64,000 nucleotides of DNA, taken from assembly GCA_039519185.1 (NCBI GenBank), contig CM076850.1, positions 89,014,270-89,078,269 of the forward strand, given 5' to 3'. This DNA is from Astragalus membranaceus (taxonomy: Eukaryota; Streptophyta; Magnoliopsida; Fabales; Fabaceae). This document shows, one piece after another, positions 34,226-46,099 of this stretch. Position 1 is the stretch's first letter. Every line of letters begins with the position of its first letter. The notes under the pieces are model-generated. The model was not told the origin of the DNA. It worked only from the letters and a program-made list of their open reading frames with translations, and did no database searches. The translations under genes were made by a program, and so were the position numbers.

Positions 34226-34630
34226 TCAAAGTCCTTGTCGCAAAAGAAAAATGATCTTGTTCGGAGTGCGTATGGTTTTGACAAACTGCTCCAATGAGCG
34301 GGGTCTTGGAAAATGGGAATGTGTTTCCATCATGGTGTGTATGTCGTCGTCGCTCTGAATCTCCATAGCTGAATAGTGAATAGTGTCGTTGCCTCCATAA
34401 TTGGGCTTACGGTAAGTAATACTACTTACCTCTTTAGGCCACTCTCCCTCTCGAACCTTTCTCTCTGCCTTTTCCTTCAACTGGGTGACTGTGATGTCCA
34501 TTTTCATCCAACAAAAGACACGTTTGGGACATTGAAACCAAACACCATCTTCCTTGGAGGTGACACTTCCACGGTGATGAAGAATAGTCAGGAAGGCGTC
34601 ATTAGAGAACTGGGTTGATGTCAACTCCAT
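34226..34630 (-). CDS. Small PMD-MULE gene on the minus strand (134 aa, unknown function)
   Basis: It runs uninterrupted from MELTSTQFSNDAF to FLLRQGL. Conserved with the relic in copy B are ILHH(R/Q)G, a (V/T)YRKP(N/D)(Y/W) motif, a M(E/D)(I/V) strand, DDD(I/V)xxMM and a following hydrophobic strand. The YRKP...DDDxxMM layout loosely recalls the PB1-like N-terminal domain of some plant MuDR transposases; this is an inference. The in-frame start at 34,729 is not chosen, because conservation with copy B begins at the ATG at 34,628-34,630 and a TATA-like CTATTATAAATAG lies upstream at 34,709-34,722. It is convergent with the PMD gene, the two stops lying about 200 bp apart. Its neighbours within the element are PMD gene A and the right TIR. 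Confidence 0.6.
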   Translation of the reverse strand: MELTSTQFSNDAFLTILHHRGSVTSKEDGVWFQCPKRVFCWMKMDITVTQLKEKAERKVREGEWPKEVSSITYRKPNYGGNDTIHYSAMEIQSDDDIHTMMETHSHFPRPRSLEQFVKTIRTPNKIIFLLRQGL

Positions 34631-34929
34631 TTCAGAGGGAGGGGGTGTTTGTGAAGAAGCATAGATGTTGGTGGAGGTGGGTGTGAAAGAGATAGATAAA
34701 ATTGAGACCCTATTTATAATAGGTGTGGTCAAATGATAGCCGTTGATTTTAATTTTTGATCTTAAATCTGAATCGTTGATATTCTATCCGTTGTGGCACG
34801 TTTTCCAAATGAAAGGTCATCCACTCCTTTTTCTGACACATTTGACTGATTATAGGTCATTGATGAAAATGGTCTGTGGAGTTTGAGCCGTTGAAACACA
34901 AAATATCTATCAAAAATTCTGCATAATTT

Positions 34930-35095
34930 TTAACAGGTACGACACTAAGTTACAGTCTCCGTTCGGTTTTTTAATGCCGAACCTGTTTGGTTCCATAATG
35001 TCGAACCAATTAAAAATTCAACAAATGGAGACATAACACACGACATTTTAATGCCGAACCTGTTTGGTACCATAGTGTCGTACCCGCGTAATCTT
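34930..35095. repeat. Inverted motif cluster near the right end of PMD-MULE-A
   Basis: GGTACGACACTAAG (about 34,936) is inverted as ATAGTGTCGTACC (about 35,072). AATGCCGAACCTGTTTGG occurs twice in direct order between them. The position next to the TIR resembles subterminal repeats. Copy B has a different motif set (AATCCGATTT) in the equivalent place, 14,070-14,280. Confidence 0.55.
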
Positions 35096-35208
35096 AGAAG
35101 AAAAAAATGTACGCACCGGGAAACTAATTCTTTCATTAATGACATTTTAGTCTTTTCACAAGATTAGAGGGTGCCGAGTGAGCAAGAGGTTTGTGGGAAG
35201 TATGGGCC

Positions 35209-35290
35209 CCGCAAGAATTAAACCCGGAAGCACCAAATTGACCCCGTGTTCCGAGGCCGATTATGCCACTGAGCCAAGTGTTGGTTACTG
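35209..35290 (-). repeat. tRNA-like SINE head next to PMD-MULE-A
   Basis: On the minus strand TGGCTCAGTGGCATAA is a good A box and GGGTTTAATTC a B box, about 45 nt apart. The sequence stops at the MULE right end. The left MULE flank (10855-10884, read in reverse) continues with TTCCTGCAGTAGGCGCG and a T-rich tail. The MULE therefore seems to have inserted into a SINE at its B box. No tRNA fold is supported. Confidence 0.45.
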
Positions 35291-35763
35291 TATATGATTG
35301 AAAAACATATATCAGCCTTTAATTAATTTTGAACTTTTCTTGAATTTGTTGATAAGTAGAAATCTAATTATAAATTGAAATACTTGATTAGTTTTAAAAT
35401 AAAATTTTTTAAAATATTAAAATAGATGAATCTAACACAAATTATTAATCAATTTATAGATCCGGAGTATATTTTTTTTTACTTAATTGAAACACTTATT
35501 TAAAAGTTCTGGCTCAGAAACTGAAATAAACCTCTTCATGGTGTAAAGAGAAACGAACGTCATTAATCGAAATCAGTTGGCGAGTTGCTCAGCAAGCATT
35601 GTGTTGTTGTACTTGTTTGTTTGCTTGTTCTCCCAAAAGGCCAAGATCCAGCGCCAAGGCAATTCAGTTACTAACTAACTTGGATGATTCAACGAAGAAA
35701 TGTTTGATTGGAATCAAAGTTTGTAGCAAGTAGAATCAAATCGAGAGTGTTATAGCAAGCTAA

Positions 35764-38700
35764 ATGGGTTGGGGAAGGGGAATATTCGAAGGAACGGTGG
35801 TGTTAGGATGTTTATCTTCACTTGGTTGGGCGGGTCTATGGTTTCTCAACCGTCGTCTCTACAAAGAATACGAAGAAAAACGCGTTCTCGTTCAGATCAT
35901 TTTCAGCGTCGTTTTCGCTTTCTCTTGCAATCTTCTTCAACTTGTCATCTTCGAAATCATTCCCATTCTCTCCAAAGAGTAACCTAATTTAACATTTCCA
36001 TTTCAATTTCAATTCAACTGTTAATTTTGCATCTAATTGTAATCAATTTGATTGATTGATAATAGTAGTTTAATTTCTTTGTTTGTTTAGGGCAAGAGTG
36101 GTGAACTGGAAGATCGACTTGTTTTGTTTGATTCTATTGCTGGTTTTTCTTCTTCCGTATTATCATTGTTATCTTATGCTGAAAAATAGTGGTATCAGAA
36201 CTGAAAGAGCTGCACTTGGAGCTGTTTTGTTTTTGTTCGCTTTTCTTTATGCTTTTTGGCGTATGGGAATTCACTTCCCTATGCCTTCACCTGATAAAGG
36301 TAGTATCTCTTTCTCGTAATCAGAATTACTTTTGCATAATTCCTCTCTTCCTTGCGTTTTTTATACTCTTATAGCTCTGTTACTGAATTTTGTTGCTTGT
36401 GTTGGAGAAGCTCAGAAGAAGAAAGTGATTGTTTGTTTTTTTAATAGACTTGTGACTTAGAGCCACTTCGACAAACTTTTTTATTAAAACTTAGAGGAAA
36501 GATGCAAATAAAAATTGAAATGATTTTACAATGACTGCGTATCTTCTGAATCATTACTTCATATGTGAGTTGAAAACAGCTCCTGGACTTCAGTTTTTCT
36601 GAAACTCTTTATCTAACTTCTCTATAAGCACTTAAAGGTTAGAAGTTAAATGGTTATTGGTAAGTTCTTATGAGTTACATGTTAATTCAGAGTGGGTATT
36701 AGTACGAAAGCTGCGGTTAAAGAATGTAGCTTTTCACGTTCAGCCTTTCTTGGCAAGTCGACCCTTGTGCTGATTTCTTCTTTCATGCTTGCAACTTGTT
36801 AGGTTTCTTCACTATGCCTCAACTGGTGAGTAGAATTGGTGTGATTGGTGTTACTCTCATGGCTGTTTTATCTGGTTTTGGTGCTGTAAACTTGCCATAC
36901 AGTTATTTATCACTTTTCATCAGGTAATTGCTTAGATTTTCTCCTCTCTCTCTCTCACACACACACTCACACACACAACACACATAAAGGTTCTATTGTG
37001 GGGGCCACTACCACCACAAATTTCCTTGTGGACTTTGAGTCTAGGTGTCTATTTTTTTAGTATGAGGAAATATTAAGCTTTGATTAGGAAATCTTTTCTG
37101 CTGATGTGTTTTTATCATTCTTTTATTCTTGTCTGTTTCGGAGAATTCTTTGCCTACCTTTCTTATAGTAATCGCATTTTTTAAATTTAAATATATAAAA
37201 TTAATCAAACGAAACACTTTAGAAGACATATATCAGAGAAAGAAAGTTAGCTTGGAATTCCACGTACATGAAGGCATAATGTCATAGTTTCTTACTAATT
37301 ACTATATTCTCTTGGATTTCATTTAATTGGTTAGAGAGATTGAGGAAACAGAGATCAAAGGCTTGGAAAGACAACTAATGCAGTCAATTGAGACTGGCAT
37401 ATCAAAGAAAAAGAAAATTATTCTTGGTCAAATGGAGATGGAGCACAAGCAAGGATCTGAGGTTACCATTTTATCTTTTTCCTCTCCGCATGTTTTTGGT
37501 GGATGGATTTTTTAATGTTTCCCTTTGTGCTGCATCTATAATATTTTGATGAAAGAATATGTTAGCAGAAACAAAAGAGAGAAACTGCGTGTGGGGGAGA
37601 TATTATAAGTAAATCCTAGAGGGAAAAATAAAGAGAGAAGCTGAGCCAAAGTGGCTTGAAAATGCAACAAAACATATTTGTGTATCCGTTATCAACTCCA
37701 TCTGAGCAACCATAAGCAGAACCATGCACACAGTTCTATCCTGTGACTAATTTAATTAAGGGTAAAGTGGCACCCTTAAAAATATTGACATTTTCACATT
37801 GCATGTACAAAGCTGCCATAAACTTAGCCCCTTTATTCTTGCCAAAATCTTTAAAAAGTTACTTGTACAAGTCAATTTGTAAAGAGGGATTTTTGAATTT
37901 GCACCGAAATAAAAGTTATTGATTTTGCGTAATAAATATATTGATATTTCCTTTGCTTTCATATTTTAAAATGTTAATTATCCAGTGCTGATCTGTGCAT
38001 TGGTTTTGAAAAGTTTGTTTGATTTATGTTGTTAAAAATGCATTTTACTCAAGTCAGTTGCATTTGATTTTCTTCAAAGGCTTTTATTTGTCATTTCCTT
38101 TGCGCCCTTGTTCTTGCTTCATCTGAAACTGTTTGTTGCAGAAGTCAAGTGCTAGATCTTTTATTAGACGTATAGTTGGCACGGTTGTTCGATCTGTGCA
38201 TGAGGACCAAAAGGAGCAAGGTCAGTTTTCTTTTATTCTTGAAAATGCCATTTGAAGCTTCTGCTCCTGAGATCTATATTATGATGAACACGGTGTTGAA
38301 GAATTACTTGATCAGTAAAGCAAGCAAAAGCTGTTTACTGAAGATATGGAGACCGGAAAAGCATATATGTAATTTGTTTTTAATTATATAGTGGTGGCAC
38401 ATTAATGTAGTGATTTTATGTATTTGGTTGGAAACTAATGCTCGAGTTTTCACAACAAAATACTGAAGTAGAAAAATACTAAAATGACATAACTCAAAAG
38501 ATTGAATACTGAAATGTTCAAAACAACATACTCAAAAGCTTAATTGATTATTGGAAACTATAAAGTGGAGTGTGCTTCTTCACTTTTAGTATTCTAAATA
38601 AGAGTGGAGTGCATTGCAGTGTGCTTCTCCACCTTTAGTATTCTAAAAGAGTCATGTGCAGCGCAGCGCACATGCAGACTCTTCAGTTTTCTTAAAAAGA

Positions 38701-41297
38701 AAAACCCTAAAGATTCCAGTTCTTCCGCTATTTCTACTATATCCGATACGACAGTAAATGGTATGGTGGTTGCTACCTTTCTTATAGTGGAACTCGAATA
38801 GTGATGTGGTTTTACTAGCGGAATCCTCAAAACCCACTACACCATAGCGTTATACCCACTATTTAACAACACTGGTGCAGAGGTCACAAGTTTGAGTTGT
38901 GGAATCAACCTTTAGTAAATGCAACATAAGGTTGCCTACAGTAGACCCACAAATGGGTCCGACCCTTCTCTGAACCGCCACTATGGCGAGAGCTTCATAG
39001 CGCAAGGTTTCCTTTTTTCTTTATTGGATCTTCAGACAGAATGACAGATTGAATTGGATTGCTCAATATATGAGTTTTTTCTTTTTATCAAAATGGGGCC
39101 GTCCCATCTTAACTCATGCAAATATATATTATCATGTTTAAATATGATTGGAATTTGGAAGCAAACTTTGCTCATATTGAGGTTTAAGTGACTTTTTTTA
39201 TTGGAATACTTATCATGAAGTGGTTTCCTCAAGAATGGTACATTTTATTGTATAACCTTATTTTTCTTTAATTATGTTATAAAGTTATCCATTGTAATTT
39301 TTAAACTTTTCTTTTGTTAATTGTGAAGACATCAAAGGCATGGAAGCAGAGGTGCTGGCTTTAGAAGAACTTTCAAAGCAATTGTTCTTGGAAATCTATG
39401 AGCTTCGTCAAGCAAAGGTTACTTTATCTGATATGTTGGCATTGACCTTGATTATCTTCACCAAAAACTTTGGCATTGACCTTTAAAAAACAGGAAAGCA
39501 GTATAACTGCTTTTTGAAGAATGCATATTATAATCATTGATAAAATTATGTGACTGGTTTTTTGTAATTGGTTCTTACTTTGCAGGAAGCTGCTGCATAT
39601 TCTCGAACTTGGAGAGGACATATGCAGAATCTACTAGGTTACGCTTGTTCTGTCTATTGTGTGTATAAAATGATCAAGGTATTGAGATGTAGGACAACAC
39701 AAATTGATATTTTACAGGCTAGAATTAGAGTTTTTTTTTATAGAAAAAGACTAATGTTTTTAATGGTGGATTGAAGCTTTCTTAAGGTATAAAAATTGAA
39801 TGGAAACACTTGATGAGGTGACCTTTAAACCTGTGAATGTTTGATTCTTGTGCTGTGTTGCATCAGATAAATTTAAAATTACTTAGATAAAGATGTTTTT
39901 GTTAGAGCTTTGCATTGAAATCTGGCATGATATCTCTGTAATTATGGATCTCTGCACTGCCTTCTGTATTTAGCATCTGAATTGAAGGAGTTTAGTGAAT
40001 TTAGTTACAGAGGAGTGGTATAATTATTAAGTGAAGTGCAGAAGCTATTTTCTTCTCACTTTTAGCCTTTTAGGAAATGAGCATCTATATTTCTTGGAGG
40101 ATCAGCCTATACAGGATAATGCTATTTCTAGATCATTTCTCTTTTAGTGTAATTAATAGGTTACAGGGAAACTATACATAGAAATTTGTTTGCATCTTAT
40201 CATGGAACGCCATGCAATTATTGCTTCTATTGATGGTGTCTATTTTTAATTATGCTTGCGTTGGAAAGTTCAATTGAGGCTGACTGAACATGTGTTGTTT
40301 TCTATTGGTGAAATCTGTCTGGTGATAATAGCAGTAATGGTATTTTGATGAAATATTTCTGTAGTGAGATTTTTTATTATTTTCGAATTCATTATAATTG
40401 ATATGGCTAATTGATTAACTGATTTTTGCAGTCGTTGCAAAGTGTTGTTTTCAAACAGGTAAAAGATCTTATCTTCTATATAATTAGTATTCTTCAAAAT
40501 ACTTCTTTCCAGCTTTTGGACTGACTCTTATACTGTCCAGTCAGTGTGCTTCTTTGGTGATAATTTGTTTTTTATGATAGGCTGGTGGAGTTGATCCTGT
40601 GACAAGGATAATAAGCATATCCCTACAGTTCTTTGATATTGGAATAAATGCAGCCTTATTATCACAGGTTGGACCCAGTTGCTTTCCATTCTTTTTCTAG
40701 AATAAATGATGGTTTTATTCTCAGTGGGACTCCAAAATCTAATGCATTCATATTCAAAGATCACATTAGGCATTTTCTTATTTTGTATACTGATATAGGT
40801 AGATACTGACGTTATTGAGCTGGGCTTGTTCTAGTTGTACTGCATTTGTCCTAAAGTTCATTAGGATAAAAATTATATAGAGCTTATCAGCTTAATTACA
40901 ATTAAGTTAGTGCACCCCATTCACTATTTCTTCTGTCTATGAAAAGTTGTTCATTAAATTTCTTTGTTCTTAAAAAGTTCAATTGTTTGCTTTTGCTTTG
41001 TACTTGGTTATTGCAGCTTTTGAGGTCCATATCTTTCTCTGTCCACTGTTGGTTGATTCTCCCTACTAATCAGAGCTATTGTATTGAGATCTACAGTGGC
41101 AGAAACCTTTGATATCTTTTAACATATGTATTAGACTTGTTTGAGAAGTAGGAAATTCATGAATAAAGAACTTCGTAGCCTATATGCCATTGGATGTAAT
41201 TTCCTAATAATTCATTTTGTTCATAAATTGTTCAGTCACTTGCAACTTCCCTAATTGGATTAACTGAATGTATTCTTGTTTGATCATATGTATTTGC

Positions 41298-41339
<42 letters not shown>

Positions 41340-43342
41340 GCCATTAAAAGTTCACTGTTTGCTTATATTTTGCTATTTGTAATAAAAAATGTGAAGAACT
41401 TTGCAGAATTTTAGGATATTATCTTTTTTGAATTTTCCAATCCCTGTGTTGTTGACTCGTGCTAGAAATTGCATGGCATTCCATGATTTGATATTGGAAT
41501 TTTTTCTTCATGTTTTGTGCAGTATATTTCCTTGCTATTCATTGGAATGTTGGTTGTGATATCAGTGCGTGGATTCTTAACAAATTTAATGAAGGTATTC
41601 CTGTGGCTTTGCGTTGCTAATTTTTTTCCACTTGATGTTGCTTAGGTAGTTATATTACTTATGTTATACTTTGTTAAACAGCCTCTTGAAGAGGTATTAC
41701 AAATTTACAATCTGTTGCAATCAAATCAAATCCTCTTTTATGGAGTGGAGTAGTGGACCAATTGAGCCTGAGGAAATACATAGAAGCTTCATTAGAAGGA
41801 AGCTAACTATATATGCAGTAGCAATATGGTTTTGCACCACTGAAACATATGGAAATATAAGGCTGAATTTGCATACAATCTGGGATGATCTAAAAATTAA
41901 TCAAATATGATATAGGAGAATAAACAATATACCTTCCTGGCACGAATAAATGAATAATCTCCCTCTTCTGGCACAAGACAACCTACCCAAAGTCCCGAAC
42001 AATATTGATATACTTTGACAATTGTTTTTAATATAATTTAAGAGAAGATAACTAAACATAAGAGAAAAATAAAGAAAACATGCTTATCAGCAATCTTCAG
42101 CAGAGATATGACCTATCAAAAGTAAGCAACTGTCATCAATATCCCGTATTGTCAAAGTGTCCGCCTCACACAACCTCTGTTATGAGATACCATCTTCATC
42201 ACCACCGAAATAATGGCCATCCAACATCCACTTTCCAAATTGAAACAAAACAAAATTCTCAAGTAGCAAAATAACAAGGCTTGTAAGAAATACAGTTTAT
42301 CTTCTTGACTTATTATGAAGCCTAACTTCAATTTTTTTGGGGTTGTGTGCAGTTCTTTTTTGCTGTTTCAAGAGTTGGAAGTGGATCATCCAGCAATGTT
42401 GTTCTGTTTTTGTCCGAGATAATGGGAATGTATTTTCTATCTTCTATTCTTTTAATCAGGAAAAGCTTAGCAACTGAATACAGGTATACGTTTGTTTGAT
42501 TTACCGTTCCCAAGCACTCAATTTGACATTCACTCCAACAGCAACTGTTTGTTTCTTTCTAGTTTACTGGCTTTGGAATGTGTGCAACAGTGTCACAAGC
42601 ATAGCCTAGGTTATAACACGTGCATTAGTAATGTTTTAATTGATTATCCTGGTAGAAACATTTCCAGCAATTCTGGTTAATCAGAATTATAGAATTTAGG
42701 TGCTCTTGCTTTTTACCTGTGGCTGGAATTAATTCTAGCGCGAGGAAGGGACGCCAAAATGTTTAGTCGTGTACTATTCAAGTTTAATCTTTTTTTATGG
42801 AATAGGATTAAAGTTGTCTGATGAGAGAAAAGTGGAAAATATAAATGCAAGAGTCAGTGAAGATGAAACAAAAGAATGAACAGCACCAATATCGTTTTAG
42901 TAAACCTTTCAATGCTACTTATATCTCTACAATTAGCCAACTACTTTTCATGTTTAGAATTCAACTCAAATTAGTAGCAGACCAAAGTATGGATCTGGTA
43001 GTACTCACAGTTATAACCTCCAGGACGATCAGCATTTGTCTTGGTGATATGTGATCTGAATCTATTCGCAGGATTATTATAACAGAGGTTTTGGGTGGCG
43101 ATATCCAATTTGACTTTTATCACCGATGGTTTGATGCAATTTTTGTCGCTAGTGCATTCCTTTCACTACTTTTACTATCTGCGCATTATACATCTCGCCA
43201 AATTGACAAACATCCTATTGATTGTAAGTGTAATTATACCACTTAAATATGAGCACTTCTTTTAGGCATTATAGTAGATCTAGCTGCAAGGTAAATGAAT
43301 TACTTACTATATTTACTTTTTATTTCAATGTATATAACAGGA
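35764..43342 (+). CDS. GTG1: GTG1/COLD1-type GPCR-like membrane protein, 13 exons, 467 aa
   Basis: Exons: 35,764-35,978; 36,091-36,299; 36,803-36,923; 37,335-37,461; 38,142-38,220; 39,329-39,417; 39,586-39,678; 40,432-40,458; 40,581-40,667; 41,523-41,594; 42,353-42,483; 43,072-43,223; 43,341-43,342. They sum to 1,404 nt with every GT-AG phase consistent, matching the family's usual length of about 468 aa. The protein starts MGWGRGIFEGTVVLG. It has many hydrophobic segments (aa about 10-28, 42-66, 78-100, 112-130, 150-180, then several after 290), a GPHR-type LSGFGAVNLPYSYLSLFIR block, a central charged coiled region (aa about 182-280) and ends DKHPID. GTG1/GTG2 (ABA-related, G-alpha interaction) and rice COLD1 (cold sensing) are the characterised members. 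The stop codon is split across the last intron (T|GA). No defects are seen. Confidence 0.95.
36944..36985. repeat. CT/CA microsatellite in GTG1 intron 3
   Basis: A run of CTCTCTCTCT followed by CACACACACACTCACACAC, just downstream of exon 3. Length polymorphism is likely. Confidence 0.8.
41296..41340. repeat. (ATT)n microsatellite in GTG1 intron 9
   Basis: About 14 uninterrupted ATT/TAT triplets. No coding significance. Confidence 0.9.
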
Positions 43343-43449
43343 AACATACTCCCCAAATACATGTATAGTTTCTACTGCCACGGAAGGTATACATCAGGCC
43401 AATAAACATACAGGTTTGAATCTTTTAGATGTATGCATTAAATTTATTT

Positions 43450-44474
43450 GACAACTAATGGAGATTATTTATTATTTTCATATGCCAGTGAATAGCTGAT
43501 TAAAACATTGATGCTAGTAGAGATCATCGGTGAGACGGTTGATATTGTTTGTTGTATCATCAAATGTCCGTACTTTGTCAAAAAAAAATCAAATGTCCGT
43601 ACTGCCGAATCCATCAGAATATCCATTTTTGGATTATCTTCTTTCCAAAGGGGAAACTTCCGAGCAGAGTTCTTGTTGTTAGGCAACATGTTGAATGTAG
43701 ATTTACTTATGCTTTGCACTTGGCCTGGGATTGGTTCAAATACAATGGGCATACAAAACAGTTGTAGTTGAAATTGCCGCTCAAACATTTTGGTCATTTT
43801 TAATATTTTTTTTCTGATATCAATATATTTCTTCTCTAACTTGTTAAGCGAGATTAACCGAAAGTGTATATGTATTTGTCCTGCAGACTTAGTGTGATAT
43901 GGTATATTGTCGAGGTAATACAAGACGAGTCTCTCATTTTTAAAAGAGAATCCGCTTTTCATCCCACTATGTTGTTTAACATTTTCCTTTTATCACATGA
44001 GATTTTTTAACCTATTGAAATTCAGCAGTGCTATCCCGAATGTCAGTTTCCCAAAATCAATTAAAAACAGCGTGCCTTTTCATTTTAACAATACAAAATG
44101 AAGTCACATATTCACTGATTTGAGAGATTATAATTTCCAGTTTCCACACTCTATTCATTATGGTGGTCGCCATGAATTCATCTCTCTTTGACACCACAAA
44201 ACTTTAGGTGGCAAATTTTTTATGAAACTTGTGCAGAGAAAGGCAGATTGTAACACTTCAATTGCGGGTGAAACGAGTTGACTCACATGATCACATCTAT
44301 CTAGGTAATGCAAGGAATGCAGATCCTACTACAATCATTTTTTGGGTTTTTTTTATTAAGGGTCTCACTTTGTCAAGCAATGTAATATCTTATCATTCGG
44401 GATAAATTCGGGAAGATATTGTTGGGACGTTTAGCATTGTTGATTGAAATTTTACCTAAGTCCTAATAAATTTT
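43450..44474. other. GTG1 3' flank and spacer with an unidentified exon-like piece
   Basis: On +, about 43,645-43,767 encodes KGKLPSRVLVVRQHVECR, then FTYALHLAWDWFKYN, ending in a stop. It reads like the C-terminal exon of some gene but I cannot name it. A 165-codon open frame on the opposite strand (43,465-43,962) shadows it. A 20-bp piece (ATCAAATGTCCGTACT) is directly repeated at 43,560 and 43,590. The rest has no support for a gene. Confidence 0.3.
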
Positions 44475-44793
44475 GGCCATCACTTTTCCCATACCACTCA
44501 CTACTCACCCCACACCCCTTAACCCTTTTAATCCCCAAAATACCCTCAATTAAAAAAACACTTTGTCCCTCCCAAACCCCTCACCCCCTCACCCAAACAC
44601 ACCATAACCGAATCCCTAAACCCCTCCCTCCCTCTCTTCGTATCTCCCTCTCCCAAACCCACTTCAATCTTCGATTTTAACCTTCAAACTCATTTTCGGA
44701 ACATAAAGTACATGATTTCTAACCCTCATTTATTTGCATTTTGCTTGATTTGACGTGTTTTATCGTTTTTTCACTTCTGCATTTTTGCGAAGC

Positions 44794-44968
44794 ATTCGGT
44801 TGAGGACAACCGAATGCTCCTGGGGACGAAGGCAAACACGAATCCATTCGGTTGAGCATAACCGAATCCATTCGGTTGAGGCCAACCGAGCAGTGCAAAA
44901 TTTGAAGTTTATTTTACACGTACGGTTGGGGTCAACCGAATATGTATTCGGGTCCCCCCAACCGAATA
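44794..44968. repeat. Palindromic ATTCGGTTG / CAACCGAAT cluster, PMD-MULE-C leader intron
   Basis: It opens with a near-perfect palindrome (half-site ATTCGGTTGAG, reverse CAACCGAAT) at 44,794-44,815. ATTCGGTTGAGCATAACCG and ATTCGGTTGAGGCCAACCG follow, and the last is CCCCCCAACCGAATATG. Spacing and order parallel 12,921-13,097 in copy B. Confidence 0.7.
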
Positions 44969-45043
44969 TGACTGTTATTTTTTTAAAAATTTGTATTATA
45001 ATTGGTTAAATTGTTTATAATGTGTTGTTTTTATTTTTTCAGT

Positions 45044-45468
45044 TATGGCAAAGACTAGAGGTTCTAAGTCTCAGTCATAGCCTGAGGGTCGGGCAGCCAG
45101 GCCACCCATGACAGTTTCAAACCGTAAACCCAAGTCACCCTCTGGGCCACATTTCCTTTTCCTGGTGGCCCGGAGGATAGAACCGTGTTACTGACTTACG
45201 GGACTCACATTGCTAGAGCCATATGGGATGGCAATGTAAGTAACTTACTTTTTTCTATAAATAATTTAATCATTAAATTGTTTGAATACTTTGGTTTAAT
45301 ATAGCATTCGATATTGCAGGATCGTGGCCCGTTGAAGCTTATTCACACGGAGTCCCACAGATAGGGGACCCTCATCCAAACATTCTACAATTGCTGGATC
45401 GTTCTAAATTGCTACCGCTGAAGGACATTGGATTCCCAACAATCATTGGCGGGCTGGTCAATGCATTC
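45044..45468 (+). pseudogene. PMD gene C, 5' part
   Basis: The first coding exon (45,044-45,235) begins MAKTRGSKSQS and has a stop at codon 12. The second exon starts at 45,320 (DRGPLKLIHT) and, with frameshifts, gives LLDRSKLLPLKDIGF and GGLVNAF before the Tat insertion. It continues as IERWHSDTSSFHLP at 62,650. Confidence 0.75.
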
Positions 45469-45832
45469 TGTTCTGTACCTAGTAGTATTTTGGTCGGCTG
45501 CTGTTGGTAGGTCTCTTGCTGCCCTGGCAGAAGGTCAGTGAGCGCCCGGGGGGTACCTGCAAAGCCACTCCGATGCTCAAGTCAGTATGAGAAAAAGCTA
45601 GTGAATTTGCAAGGGAAGAGTGTGTACCTCGTAAATGGCTATGCGAGCCGGTGTTTATAGGAAACCGTGCCCGTTTGTGGATCGTCGGATCAGCGGAATT
45701 GATCTTAACCGTCCAAGCGTGATTGGGTTTGTATGTTGTGGATATGGGCCAAAGTGATTGGGCCAATCCATATCCATTGCTAAATGCACCTCCTGGAATT
45801 GCTAAATGGACCTCTTGGTCCAGTCCAGAACA
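45469..45832 (-). repeat. 3' LTR of the Tat element (364 bp)
   Basis: On +, it runs from TGTTCTGTACCTAGTAG to GGTCCAGTCCAGAACA. The adjoining 45,833-45,849 is the polypurine tract in reverse. It is about 97% identical by eye to the partner at 62,269-62,644. Confidence 0.9.
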
Positions 45833-46099
45833 GTTGCCCCCAAGCCGAGATTATTCTGGAGGATGGTCTTGGCTTGAAGGATTTTCGTCGGTCTACCGGA
45901 TGTGTGAAGTCGCGTGGGACACTGCCTTTGTCACGACCGTGTTTTATCATTTTCACTCTCTAGAGTAAAAAAGAGAAATTTTTTCTTTGCCGTAATGCGT
46001 TACTCTGTCTGTCTTGTCGGGTCGTACAAGATCACTTCGTTGCGACCATGACTCAGGCCTCCTATGGGGTAATCCTTGTGCCAAGCGTCAAGCTAGGGT

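Larger units (their letters stand above)
10885..35208 (+). mobile_element. PMD-MULE-A: Mutator-like element with PMD gene, opened by nested insertions
   Basis: The left end reads GGCTCATACTTCCTACAA and the right end, in reverse, GGCCCATACTTCCCACAAAC. The inverted similarity continues through CTCACT(G/C)G(A/G)CACCC. Flanking 9-mers CTGCAGGAA (10876-10884) and CCGCAAGAA (35209-35217) match at 7 of 9, the duplication length typical of Mutator-like elements. Contents are a CT-rich leader (10,920-11,180), a broken PMD gene on +, and a small intact gene on - (34,226-34,630). No transposase belongs to this copy. About 20.5 kb of its 24.3 kb is later insertions (12,222-31,491 and 31,880-33,155). The right terminus lies about 555 bp upstream of the GTG1 start codon. 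Confidence 0.75.

Noticed and set aside
43465..43962. 165-codon minus-strand frame downstream of GTG1
   Set aside because: No family match; the plus strand of the same interval has a more exon-like reading (RQHVECRFTYALHLAWDW), so the minus frame is probably a shadow.
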